In this document: piece after piece, positions 1 to 5,177 of the stretch | Position numbering within the stretch: position 1 is the stretch's first letter | Layout of the letters: every line of letters begins with the position of its first letter | Assembly (NCBI GenBank): GCA_020047835.1 | Contig: JAIFNJ010000173.1 | Span: 1-5,177, forward strand | Length of the DNA stretch: 5,177 bases | Reading direction: 5' to 3' | DNA from: Bacteroidota bacterium | GTDB lineage: Bacteria; Bacteroidota; Bacteroidia; Bacteroidales; SZUA-534 | Made by a program: the position numbers and the translations under genes | Notes under the pieces: model-generated | Databases searched by the model: none | What the model was told of the DNA's origin: nothing | What the model saw: only the letters and a program-made list of their open reading frames with translations

Positions 1-804
1 CTGAACCCAATCAGGTAAGGCCTGATATAACAAATGGTGTGGCCCCGACCACATATAAAGAAAAATAAGGGTCCAAAAGTGTACAATGGAAAGCTGGTAG
101 GAATAGATGGGTCGGTTCGATGCTTTGGGTAAGTAGTAATACATCAAACCCAACCATGGGGTAGTTAAGAAAAATGCAACCGCATTGTGTCCATACCACC
201 ACTGAACCACGGCATCCTGAGCACCGGCATAAACCGGGTAGCTTTTAAAAAGTGAAACCGGAATTTCAATGCTATTCACGATATGCAAAACCGCCACCCC
301 AATAAAAGTTGCCAGATACCACCAAACAGAAGCGTATATATGTTTAACCCTTCGTTTTAAAATGGTTCCAATCATGTTCCAACCAAAAGCTACCCAAATT
401 ACGGCAATCAACAAATCGATAGGCCACTCCAATTCGGCATACTCTTTACCGGTTGTAAAGCCACCCAGCAAGGTTAGCGCAGCCAATACAATAATTAATT
501 GCCAGCCCCAAAAATGGATTTTACTCAATACATCGTTAAACAATCTAGCTTTTAAAACCCGCTGCAAGGAATAGTATATTCCGGCAAACATGGCATTGCC
601 GATAAAAGCAAAAATAACCGCATTGGTATGCAGCGGACGGGTACGTCCAAAAGTGGTATACTCAATTCCTAAATTAAATACCGGAAAGGCCAGCTGCAGG
701 GCAATTAACAAACCTACTATAAGTGCTACAGCGCCCCAAATTATGGTTGCCCAAATAAAATTCTTTACTGTTTTATTGTCGTAATTGAATTGTTGAATCT
801 CCAT
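1..804 (-). CDS. ccoN: cbb3-type cytochrome c oxidase catalytic subunit I (CcoN), 5' part, cut by the window edge
   Basis: CcoN is the membrane-embedded catalytic subunit of the cbb3 terminal oxidase. It reduces O2 to water with high affinity using a low-spin heme b and a heme b3-CuB centre. The frame is open from ATG at 804 to the window edge, giving 268 residues of a protein that is usually about 470, or longer in CcoNO fusions. It is hydrophobic with many membrane helices. Ligands are visible in order: His59 in RPLHTNAV (low-spin heme b), His206 in WYGHNAVAF (CuB), then Tyr250 and His256-His257 in LYMWSGPHH (the His-linked tyrosine and the CuB ligands). By recall, each number is one less than in Pseudomonas stutzeri CcoN, so spacing is fully conserved and the start is well supported. 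The heme b3 ligands lie outside the window. The gene follows ccoS by 61 bases and is probably cotranscribed with it. Whether ccoO is fused cannot be seen. Confidence 0.95.
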   Translation of the reverse strand, partial: MEIQQFNYDNKTVKNFIWATIIWGAVALIVGLLIALQLAFPVFNLGIEYTTFGRTRPLHTNAVIFAFIGNAMFAGIYYSLQRVLKARLFNDVLSKIHFWGWQLIIVLAALTLLGGFTTGKEYAELEWPIDLLIAVIWVAFGWNMIGTILKRRVKHIYASVWWYLATFIGVAVLHIVNSIEIPVSLFKSYPVYAGAQDAVVQWWYGHNAVAFFLTTPWLGLMYYYLPKASNRPIYSYQLSIVHFWTLIFLYMWSGPHHLLYQALPDWVQ

Positions 805-830
805 ATGTGTTATTGATTAATGGTTTCTAT

Positions 831-879
831 TTGCTGGTTGCTGGTTGCTGGTTGCTGGTTGCTGGTCACTGGTTACTGG
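831..879. repeat. 7-bp tandem repeat, seven copies, at the ccoS-ccoN junction
   Basis: On the plus strand, TTGCTGG occurs five times without error (831-865), followed by TCACTGG and TTACTGG, giving 49 bases of strict 7-bp periodicity. On the coding strand the unit is AACCAGC. The degenerate copies cover the last codons and the TGA stop of ccoS (866-868). The perfect copies fill most of the gap before ccoN and end 26 bases before its start. Because the unit is not a multiple of three, a copy gain or loss changes frame. The stop lies ahead of the perfect copies, so such a change would mainly alter ccoS-ccoN spacing. If the TGA copy were converted to the perfect unit, ccoS would run on to an in-frame TAG at 827-829. 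Confidence 0.93.
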
Positions 880-1102
880 TTTTGTATACTTCTGGCTTCT
901 CTATTCCAACTTCTTTCTTCGGACTTTTATCCCTTTCTTTATCCACCTCGTCTACCAAAACAGCATCATCGTCGAACAGAATTCTAACCGATGGTGTATA
1001 CATATCATCATATTGCCCAGTTTTTACGGCCCAAACGTAAAGTACCAAAAATAAAAGAGCAGCCAACATGCTAACTCCAATAAGCAAAAACATGATGTTC
1101 AT
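866..1102 (-). CDS. ccoS: cbb3-type cytochrome oxidase assembly protein CcoS
   Basis: CcoS is a small inner-membrane protein needed to mature cbb3 oxidase. In studied bacteria, loss of CcoS gives an oxidase lacking heme or copper cofactors in CcoN. This 78-residue frame begins MNIMFLLIGVS, has one membrane helix at about residues 2-26 (ending VLYVWAVKTG), and then the family signature QYDDMYTPSVRILFDDD. ATG at 1102 is chosen over ATG at 1093 because CcoS proteins typically begin MNI(L/M)FLLI. After the signature comes a charged tail of about 30 residues rich in Lys, Glu and Asp, probably cytoplasmic and poorly conserved. Its last codons and TGA stop lie inside the 7-bp tandem repeat. ccoN follows 61 bases downstream in the same direction. 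A ccoI/fixI copper ATPase, often directly upstream of ccoS in related genomes, is not here. Confidence 0.93.
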   Translation of the reverse strand: MNIMFLLIGVSMLAALLFLVLYVWAVKTGQYDDMYTPSVRILFDDDAVLVDEVDKERDKSPKKEVGIEKPEVYKTSNQ

Positions 1103-1121
1103 ATACTACAATTAATAACTG

Positions 1122-1154
1122 CTAAGATATACTTTCAATTGCAAAAATCACCAA
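1122..1154 (-). promoter_or_regulatory. Possible promoter of the ccoS-ccoN operon
   Basis: On the minus strand TATCTTAG (1129-1122) matches seven of eight positions of the Bacteroidota -7 box TAnnTTTG. A TTG at 1154-1152 lies 22 bases upstream, within the broad spacing reported for this phylum. The implied leader is only about 10-15 bases before the ccoS ATG. The -33 part is short and could be chance in AT-rich DNA. The 269-base gap with the preceding gene does suggest that ccoS has its own promoter. Confidence 0.28.
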
Positions 1155-1225
1155 CTGAATTGTTGTTTCTGAAAATGTTTTATTGACAATTACAAGGTAC
1201 AAGTGGTGTTGGCATTTGTTCAGTA

Positions 1226-1334
1226 TTTAGAAACAAGATTAGAAATTTAGAAGGATTCTAAATAACCTTGTTGTTTTATATATTATTCCCAAATAGGAGA
1301 AATTTAGAATAAACAAGATAAAATGCACTTAGAA
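1226..1334. repeat. Cluster of TTTAGAA motifs with an imperfect hairpin, intergenic
   Basis: The gap between the DUF2271 gene and ccoS holds TTTAGAA at 1226-1232, 1246-1252 and 1303-1309, its reverse complement at 1256-1262, and the shorter TTAGAA at 1239-1244 and 1329-1334. The copies at 1245-1252 and 1256-1263 form an 8-bp stem with a 3-base loop. Outside them AACAAG (1232-1237) can pair with CTTGTT (1267-1272) across an uneven internal loop. AAACAAGAT occurs at 1231-1239 and again at 1311-1319. No gene or RNA is recognised here. It may be structured untranslated sequence, a weak terminator region, or simple AT-rich repetition. Confidence 0.5.
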
Positions 1335-1372
1335 TTTGGTATAGAAATGAAGTACTAAATACCTACCAAATT
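1333..1372 (-). terminator. Stem-loop at the stop codon of the DUF2271 gene, possible weak terminator
   Basis: AATTTGGTA (1333-1341) and TACCAAATT (1364-1372) are perfect 9-base reverse complements with a 22-base loop. The stem overlaps the last base of the TAA stop (1374-1372) of the preceding gene. Only two base pairs in the stem are G-C, and no uninterrupted T run follows on the minus strand. It may therefore protect the mRNA 3' end rather than terminate transcription efficiently. Confidence 0.35.
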
Positions 1373-2120
1373 TATTTCTTAACTATTTTATGAATATTCG
1401 CCTTTCCTGCCTTTGGATGCATAACAAGCAGATACAATCCAGTCGGTTGTTTTGAAATATCCAGTGATGCTTCTTTTCCATAATGAACCAGAACACCATT
1501 TAAAGTATATAATTCAACGTATTCCAATGAATTTCCCTGGATGGTCAAAAGACCTGCTGTGGGATTTGGATAAACAATAAAACCACTTTCAGGATTTTCA
1601 TAAACCTTAGTTGTTTTAGGCAACCAGTCAATGGTGATAGTTGAAAAACTTGGTTTATTGGTAGGTTTAAGTGAAATGGGCTGTGCCCCTTTCGTAAAAG
1701 TAAATGAACTGAAGTTTCCGGTAGCATTTTTATCCGTCAATTCCATCCATAGCACATAATTTCCATCGGCCACCACTGTTCCTGAAACATTGGTACCATT
1801 CCATGTACACGATTTTTTTCATGCGTAGTTTGGGTGGCTCCCGAAATGGCATCCACTTTATTAAATGCACTTCCGGCTTTTGTAGTACTTGCTTCCCAAG
1901 TGTTTAAATGGGTTATTCTTTTTTCAGCATAAGCCAACAAAGTTTTTACAAAATCGCCCGATTCGGTTTCAACCCAAATGGCCACTATATGCTTGGGGGC
2001 GTAATTGCCGCCTGTGGTGCTGGTTGTGGTTGAAACTGACAAAGTTCCTTCTGTGGATTGTGCTTGAACTGATATTACAGTAATTATTAAACACACAGGT
2101 ATTAATAGTATATTTTTCAT
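1372..2120 (-). CDS. Secreted DUF2271-domain protein with T9SS type A sorting domain, frame interrupted at an A7 run
   Basis: The function of this protein is unknown. Read as one gene it encodes 249 residues. Residues 1-20 form a Sec signal peptide (MKNILLIPV...SVQA, likely cut before Gln21). About 28-165 is a DUF2271 domain (HIVAIWVE, THLNTWEAST, later SCTWNGT, VADGNYVLWMELTDKN and NFSSFTFTKG). Residues 183-249 are a type IX secretion sorting domain (VYPNPTAG at 183-190, PTGLYLL, ending KIVKK), which sends cargo across the outer membrane. The genomic frame breaks after His100. From ATG 2120 the unshifted frame ends at TGA 1739-1737, giving 127 residues with a foreign tail. Domain homology resumes one frame over, where reading ends at TAA 1372. 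A -1 shift, or one added base, in the seven A's at 1819-1813 joins the halves as HEKKSCTWNG with nothing missing. The cause may be an assembly indel, a recent mutation, phase variation or recoding. Residues 90-96 (DAISGAT) match an FMN-attachment motif. Confidence 0.82.
1812..1820 (-). other. A7 slippery run where the DUF2271 frame changes
   Basis: In the coding strand the zero-frame codons are GAA-AAA-AAT, followed by CGT. A -1 slip on A-AAA-AAT makes the reading GAA-AAA-AAA-TCG-TGT, which restores the DUF2271 sequence exactly. One extra A from RNA polymerase slippage would have the same effect. The nearest Shine-Dalgarno-like GGGAG (1842-1838) is about 18 bases upstream, farther than the spacing known for dnaX-type recoding. 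I see no strong hairpin just downstream, only the short palindrome TGGTACCA at 1791-1798. Sequence alone therefore does not favour programmed recoding over an indel. Confidence 0.7.
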
Positions 2121-2147
2121 TGCCTCAGTTTATATTTGAATAATTGC

Positions 2148-2177
2148 TAAAGATATTCTAACTTATTATTGATCTAA
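2148..2177 (-). promoter_or_regulatory. Possible promoter of the DUF2271 gene
   Basis: TATCTTTA (2155-2148) matches seven of eight positions of TAnnTTTG. TTAG (2177-2174), three of four positions of the TTTG -33 box, lies 18 bases upstream. The start of transcription would fall roughly 20 bases before the ATG at 2120. A 19-base dyad, TTTGTA-N7-TACAAA (2179-2197), sits immediately upstream and could be an operator or chance. The 115-base gap shows no clear terminator for the TonB receptor gene, so read-through from that gene is also possible. Confidence 0.3.
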
Positions 2178-2235
2178 TTTTGTATTAGGATTACAAATAT
2201 TGCATTTTTTTACACTAATACATCATGTTGGGTTT

Positions 2236-4638
2236 TTAGAAGTTTATCCTATATAAAAACATAGGAAAGAATCCCTGCTGATAGACATATTCCACCTCAT
2301 TTTCATCGGGATTATAAACTTTGGAATACACATTTTGATGATTGGTCAGGTTGGTAAAATCAATGGCCCATTCCTGAAAAAACTTTTTGTTGTTGTTTTT
2401 CAGCGATATTCTGAAATCGAGCCGGAAATAATCCTTTTCCTTTTCTGAAAAAGCTTTATCGCTATCATAAACGGCCTCCCCTTTTGCCTTGGAAGCCTCC
2501 TCATCTAAGTAATAATTTCGTTTTCCACCGCTCAGAGTAACCTTGGCATTCGCATCAATTGAGAACATATCGTTAATTTTGTATTCATATCCTCCTAGCA
2601 CATTGGTAACATAATTGGCTGCAAAGGCGGTATGCCTTTCCACGTTGTCACTACCCGTATACCAGGAATCGAACAACGAACCCGTAAATAAAAAATACCA
2701 ATTATGGCTCAGGTACTTTTCCAAAGTGAATTCGGTTCCGTAATTCTTTCCGGTACCCGAATTTACCAAGCTATCAACCCTATTCAGATGAAATGAAGCC
2801 CCTTCGTTCAACATTGAGAAATTAGATGCCCGCTCGGTTACCGGAACATTGTACAACCATTGATAATAGCCTTCCACCTTTAGATGCAGGTTTTCGCCAA
2901 ACAAATGATCGTAACCCAATACCAAATGTTGTGCTTTTGTAAAGTCAAGCTGGGTATTTGTTTGCGAAGTTTGCATGGTAATCGTATCGGTGGTTAACAC
3001 AAAATAGTAAAACATGGGCTGCATTTTGCTGTGCGTTCCATAACCCATGCTGAATTTGTGGGCGGGAGCCGGTTCATATACAATTCCGGCACGGGGTTCA
3101 ACCGCAAAACTTTTATTAAATAAAAATTCCTGAAAATAGAGTCCGGTATTTAGTGTAAATTGATTGGTAAACTTATGCTGCCATTGAAAATAGCTTTGCA
3201 AAACACCAATTCCTCCTTTGTCAATTTGGGTGGTTGGTTGATAGAATTCCCTATCAGGTAATTTGCGTAAGAAACTATCCTGGTAACTAATGTTATGTAT
3301 CTCATAAGCCATCCCAATAGTTACAAAATCTTTATTCGATAGTTTGCTGGAATAACGGGTTGTAGCTGTAATAATAGATTCATTGTTTTCTTCACCATAA
3401 AACAAACGGGTATGTTTTTCGTAGGTGGTATCACCTTTCTGAACTGGAAGAATGGGAGTAAACCATGCCGAATCGACAGTAGTTTGAACATTTGTTTCAG
3501 CATACGAAAGTGCACTATATAAATAACTTGATTTTGTTAAAAACAATTGATTTGATACCCCTACTGTTTTTATACCCGTCCCATTATAAGTGTCGGTGCT
3601 ATATATCGTATTATATTTGGCTGAATTCTTCATTTCAGTGCCTATCATTTCAATGTAGCTATTGCCACCTAAACCAAAGAATGAAAAACTTCCAAATTTT
3701 TGTGTAGGAATATCTACTTTATAGGTTACATCGTAATATTCAGGTATAGCGCCTCCGGCGACATCAAAACCTAAATAATCCATTACTTCTAACACAGAAT
3801 ATCGACCTGAAACCATGTAAGAACCGTTATGTTTTTTCGACAATGGACCTTCGGCCATCAATTCAAATCCATTAAATCCTATTTGACCTGTAAACTCATG
3901 CTTTTGATTGTTTCCACTGCGCATCTGCAAATCGAACACACCGGAGAGGGCATTGCCATATTCAGCCGGAAAAGCACCCGTAAAAAAGTCGGAATTGGCT
4001 AAGGTATTGTTGTTTAAGATACTAATCGGTCCACCCGTTGATCCGCTGGCTCCCCAATGATTCGGGTTTGGTATATTAATTCCCTCCAAACGCCAAAGCA
4101 AGCCAGTGGGCGAATTACCACGGATGATAATATCGTTCCGGTCGTCGCCTGCCCGCGAAACCCCGGCATAATTGGCCGCCATTCGTGCCGGATCGCCTAA
4201 ACTTCCCGCATACCGCTCGGTTTCTTCCACCGAAAATGAACGGGCACTAACAGTTGCCATTTTATTAAGTGTCTCCCCTTTCCGGTAACCTTTAACAACA
4301 ATTTCTTCAGTAGTAATAACTTGCTCTTCCAATTCAACCAAAATTACTTTTTGTTTTCCGGATGTCACTTCCAAATCGCGTACAAGAGCTGTTTTATAGC
4401 CTAAATAACTTAATAACAGTGTTTGATTGCCCACCGGAACTTGGTGGAGCTCAAATTCACCCTCTTCATTGGTTGCTGCTCCAATCATAGGATTGGAATT
4501 TTGAATTACCACATTTACACCCATCAAAGGGTATTTGCTATCCTTGTCAAGAACCTTACCTCTTATGGTCTGTAAATACTGAGCGTTACACTGTATTGCA
4601 AAATGAAAAAGAATCAAAATAAAAATCGTTTTTTTCAT
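2236..4638 (-). CDS. TonB-dependent outer-membrane receptor with CarboxypepD_reg-like N-terminal domain
   Basis: This protein imports a substrate across the outer membrane using energy from TonB-ExbBD. The substrate is not recognisable. The chosen start gives 800 residues. Residues 1-19 are a signal peptide (MKKTIFILILFHF..., likely cut after CNA). About 24-105 is a CarboxypepD_reg-like beta-sandwich (TIRGKVLDKDS, PLMGVNVVIQ, TNEEGEFELHQVPVG, LSYLGYK). A TonB-box-like EEIVVKGY follows at 111-118. The plug covers about 130-242 (DIIIRGNSPTGLLWRLEGI, GAFPAEYGNALSGVFDLQMRSG). The rest is a beta-barrel ending in the aromatic pattern FLYRINF. The frame is open upstream to 4743, but those 35 codons run through a terminator and a promoter, and the signal peptide begins only at the Met at 4638. 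No SusD-like lipoprotein gene lies on either side, so this is a stand-alone receptor rather than a SusC of a glycan locus. It has its own promoter. The next gene, DUF2271, starts 115 bases downstream. Confidence 0.9.
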   Translation of the reverse strand: MKKTIFILILFHFAIQCNAQYLQTIRGKVLDKDSKYPLMGVNVVIQNSNPMIGAATNEEGEFELHQVPVGNQTLLLSYLGYKTALVRDLEVTSGKQKVILVELEEQVITTEEIVVKGYRKGETLNKMATVSARSFSVEETERYAGSLGDPARMAANYAGVSRAGDDRNDIIIRGNSPTGLLWRLEGINIPNPNHWGASGSTGGPISILNNNTLANSDFFTGAFPAEYGNALSGVFDLQMRSGNNQKHEFTGQIGFNGFELMAEGPLSKKHNGSYMVSGRYSVLEVMDYLGFDVAGGAIPEYYDVTYKVDIPTQKFGSFSFFGLGGNSYIEMIGTEMKNSAKYNTIYSTDTYNGTGIKTVGVSNQLFLTKSSYLYSALSYAETNVQTTVDSAWFTPILPVQKGDTTYEKHTRLFYGEENNESIITATTRYSSKLSNKDFVTIGMAYEIHNISYQDSFLRKLPDREFYQPTTQIDKGGIGVLQSYFQWQHKFTNQFTLNTGLYFQEFLFNKSFAVEPRAGIVYEPAPAHKFSMGYGTHSKMQPMFYYFVLTTDTITMQTSQTNTQLDFTKAQHLVLGYDHLFGENLHLKVEGYYQWLYNVPVTERASNFSMLNEGASFHLNRVDSLVNSGTGKNYGTEFTLEKYLSHNWYFLFTGSLFDSWYTGSDNVERHTAFAANYVTNVLGGYEYKINDMFSIDANAKVTLSGGKRNYYLDEEASKAKGEAVYDSDKAFSEKEKDYFRLDFRISLKNNNKKFFQEWAIDFTNLTNHQNVYSKVYNPDENEVEYVYQQGFFPMFLYRINF

Positions 4639-4674
4639 GTCTTCCGAAAAATTTGTTTGAATTTGAACCGAAGA

Positions 4675-4704
4675 CAAATTTATCAGAAATATAGTTACCA
4701 GCAA
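4675..4704 (-). promoter_or_regulatory. Promoter of the TonB receptor gene
   Basis: TAAATTTG (4682-4675) is a perfect match to the Bacteroidota -7 box TAnnTTTG. A TTG (4704-4702, within ATTG) lies exactly 19 bases upstream as the -33 element. Transcription would begin about 30 bases before the ATG at 4638. The -33 element abuts the T tract of the preceding terminator, a compact terminator-promoter arrangement. This also argues that codons upstream of 4638 are not translated. Confidence 0.6.
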
Positions 4705-4740
4705 TAAATAAAAAAGCCAGAAAGATTTATCCTTCTGGCT
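4705..4740 (-). terminator. Rho-independent terminator of the Cys-rich protein gene
   Basis: On the minus strand AGCCAGAA (4740-4733) pairs with TTCTGGCT (4722-4715) as a perfect 8-bp stem. The loop can pair three more bases (GAT with ATC) after one mismatch. The stem is followed directly by TTTTTTATTTATT. It lies 21 bases past the TAA of the Cys-rich gene and separates it from the TonB receptor gene. Confidence 0.88.
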
Positions 4741-4761
4741 CACAATAGTAGTAGGTAATTC

Positions 4762-5100
4762 TTATTTCGTTGCAGGCTCAGCAGCTGGGGTAGCAGTTTT
4801 GCTATCGGTTGATTTAGTGCAACATCCCGGTTTTACTTCGGCGCTTTTACCATCACATTTTTTTCCACAATCAGCTGATTTTGTTTTGCAATCGGCCTTT
4901 TTTGTGGAATCACAAGCCGCTTTTCCGTCGGCCGATTTAGCTGTACAATTGGCACAGGTGCATCCGGCAGCACAAGGTTTCTTATCATTATCAACACTTG
5001 TAATCTGTACTCCATTATCGCTAATTACAGTGGTTGCCACAGCTGACATTCCCATTCCGGTTACAAAAACAATACTTAAAATAAAGGCTAATCTTTTCAT
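4762..5100 (-). CDS. Small exported cysteine- and lysine-rich protein, candidate metal binder
   Basis: I do not recognise a named family. The 112-residue product starts with a Sec signal peptide (MKRLAFILSIVFVTGMG..., probably cut after SAVA near residue 22), so it acts in the periplasm or outside the cell. The mature part has ten cysteines at residues 43, 47, 49, 52, 63, 71, 78, 82, 93 and 94, with a CxxxCxCxxC cluster (CAAGCTCANC), a CxxxC and a CC pair. It has many lysines and no histidine. A degenerate unit beginning KSAD/E and ending in Cys repeats three times, near residues 55, 74 and 85. The tail is Ala/Pro/Thr-rich. This composition resembles metallothionein-like or other soft-metal binding proteins, and Cu(I) or Zn would fit, but disulfide formation after export is an alternative. 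ATG 5100 is the start that gives the signal peptide. The gene is monocistronic, with its own -7 box and terminator. Confidence 0.82.
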   Translation of the reverse strand: MKRLAFILSIVFVTGMGMSAVATTVISDNGVQITSVDNDKKPCAAGCTCANCTAKSADGKAACDSTKKADCKTKSADCGKKCDGKSAEVKPGCCTKSTDSKTATPAAEPATK

Positions 5101-5128
5101 GATTTTACAATTTTAATTAAACATTTCT

Positions 5129-5136
5129 CAAAACTA
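5129..5136 (-). promoter_or_regulatory. -7 promoter box upstream of the Cys-rich gene
   Basis: TAGTTTTG (5136-5129) matches TAnnTTTG perfectly, 28 bases before the ATG at 5100, which implies a leader of about 20 bases. No good TTTG is seen 17-23 bases upstream, so the promoter may be weak or need an activator. The remaining bases to the right edge (5137-5177) show no gene. Confidence 0.42.
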
Positions 5137-5177
5137 ATCCAAATTAATTTCCCTTTTAGTTATTGACTTGTTATTGC

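Noticed and set aside
269..784. Two plus-strand open frames (269-574 and 590-784)
   Set aside because: They lie antisense within ccoN, whose frame is strongly supported by conserved His and Tyr ligands. Their products resemble no family and have no promoter or ribosome-site support.
807..1054. Plus-strand open frames across ccoS and the heptamer repeat
   Set aside because: The repetitive LLVAG-type residues come from translating the 7-bp repeat, and the rest is antisense to the clear CcoS frame.
1152..1165. CAAC-N6-GTTG dyad upstream of ccoS as an FNR/CRP-type oxygen-response site
   Set aside because: Only four bases per half-site match each other, and it fits TTGAT-N4-ATCAA poorly. Such a dyad is expected by chance in AT-rich DNA.
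1545..1727. 60-residue minus-strand frame inside the DUF2271 gene
   Set aside because: It is an out-of-frame reading of the part that encodes the sorting domain in the correct frame. It is not a separate gene.
2091..2120. Lipoprotein signal in the DUF2271 protein (Cys10 in the leader)
   Set aside because: The Cys lies in the middle of the hydrophobic stretch with Val before it, so there is no lipobox. A normal cleavage site follows at residue 20.
3321..3707. Open frames on both strands inside the TonB receptor gene
   Set aside because: They are shadows of the continuous 800-residue receptor frame.
4799..5116. Plus- and minus-strand open frames overlapping the Cys-rich gene
   Set aside because: The main frame has a signal peptide, patterned cysteines, a terminator and a -7 box. 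The alternatives have none of these.

Overview
The window looks like chromosomal DNA of a member of the Bacteroidota. It is AT-rich, and one protein ends in a type IX secretion (T9SS, Por) sorting domain. It also carries a CarboxypepD_reg-like/TonB-dependent receptor, a ccoS-ccoN gene order, and -7 boxes of the TAnnTTTG type, with no strong Shine-Dalgarno sequences. Every gene I can support lies on the minus strand, so transcription runs from high to low coordinates. All plus-strand open frames are shadows of these genes.

In transcription order: (1) 4762-5100 encodes a small exported protein with ten cysteines, a candidate metal binder. It has a -7 box just upstream and a clear intrinsic terminator at 4705-4740. 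(2) 2236-4638 encodes an 800-residue TonB-dependent outer-membrane receptor with its own well-formed promoter directly behind that terminator. No SusD partner follows. (3) 1372-2120 encodes a DUF2271-domain protein with a signal peptide and a C-terminal T9SS sorting domain. Its frame is broken at a run of seven A's (1813-1819), and a -1 shift or one extra A restores an intact 249-residue protein. Just before the break is DAISGAT, a match to the acceptor motif used by ApbE for covalent FMN attachment. (4) 866-1102 is ccoS and 1-804 is the 5' part of ccoN. They form the start of a cbb3 cytochrome c oxidase operon that runs off the left edge. A 7-bp tandem repeat (831-879) contains the ccoS stop codon and lies just before the ccoN start.

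The firm theme is high-affinity aerobic respiration (ccoS, ccoN). The exported Cys-rich protein and the TonB receptor could serve metal handling, possibly copper for the oxidase, but that rests only on proximity and composition. The observations most worth checking are the frameshift site in the DUF2271/T9SS gene, its possible flavinylation motif, and the heptamer repeat at the ccoS-ccoN junction. No RNA genes, CRISPR arrays or insertion sequences were seen, and no gap between genes exceeds 300 bases.
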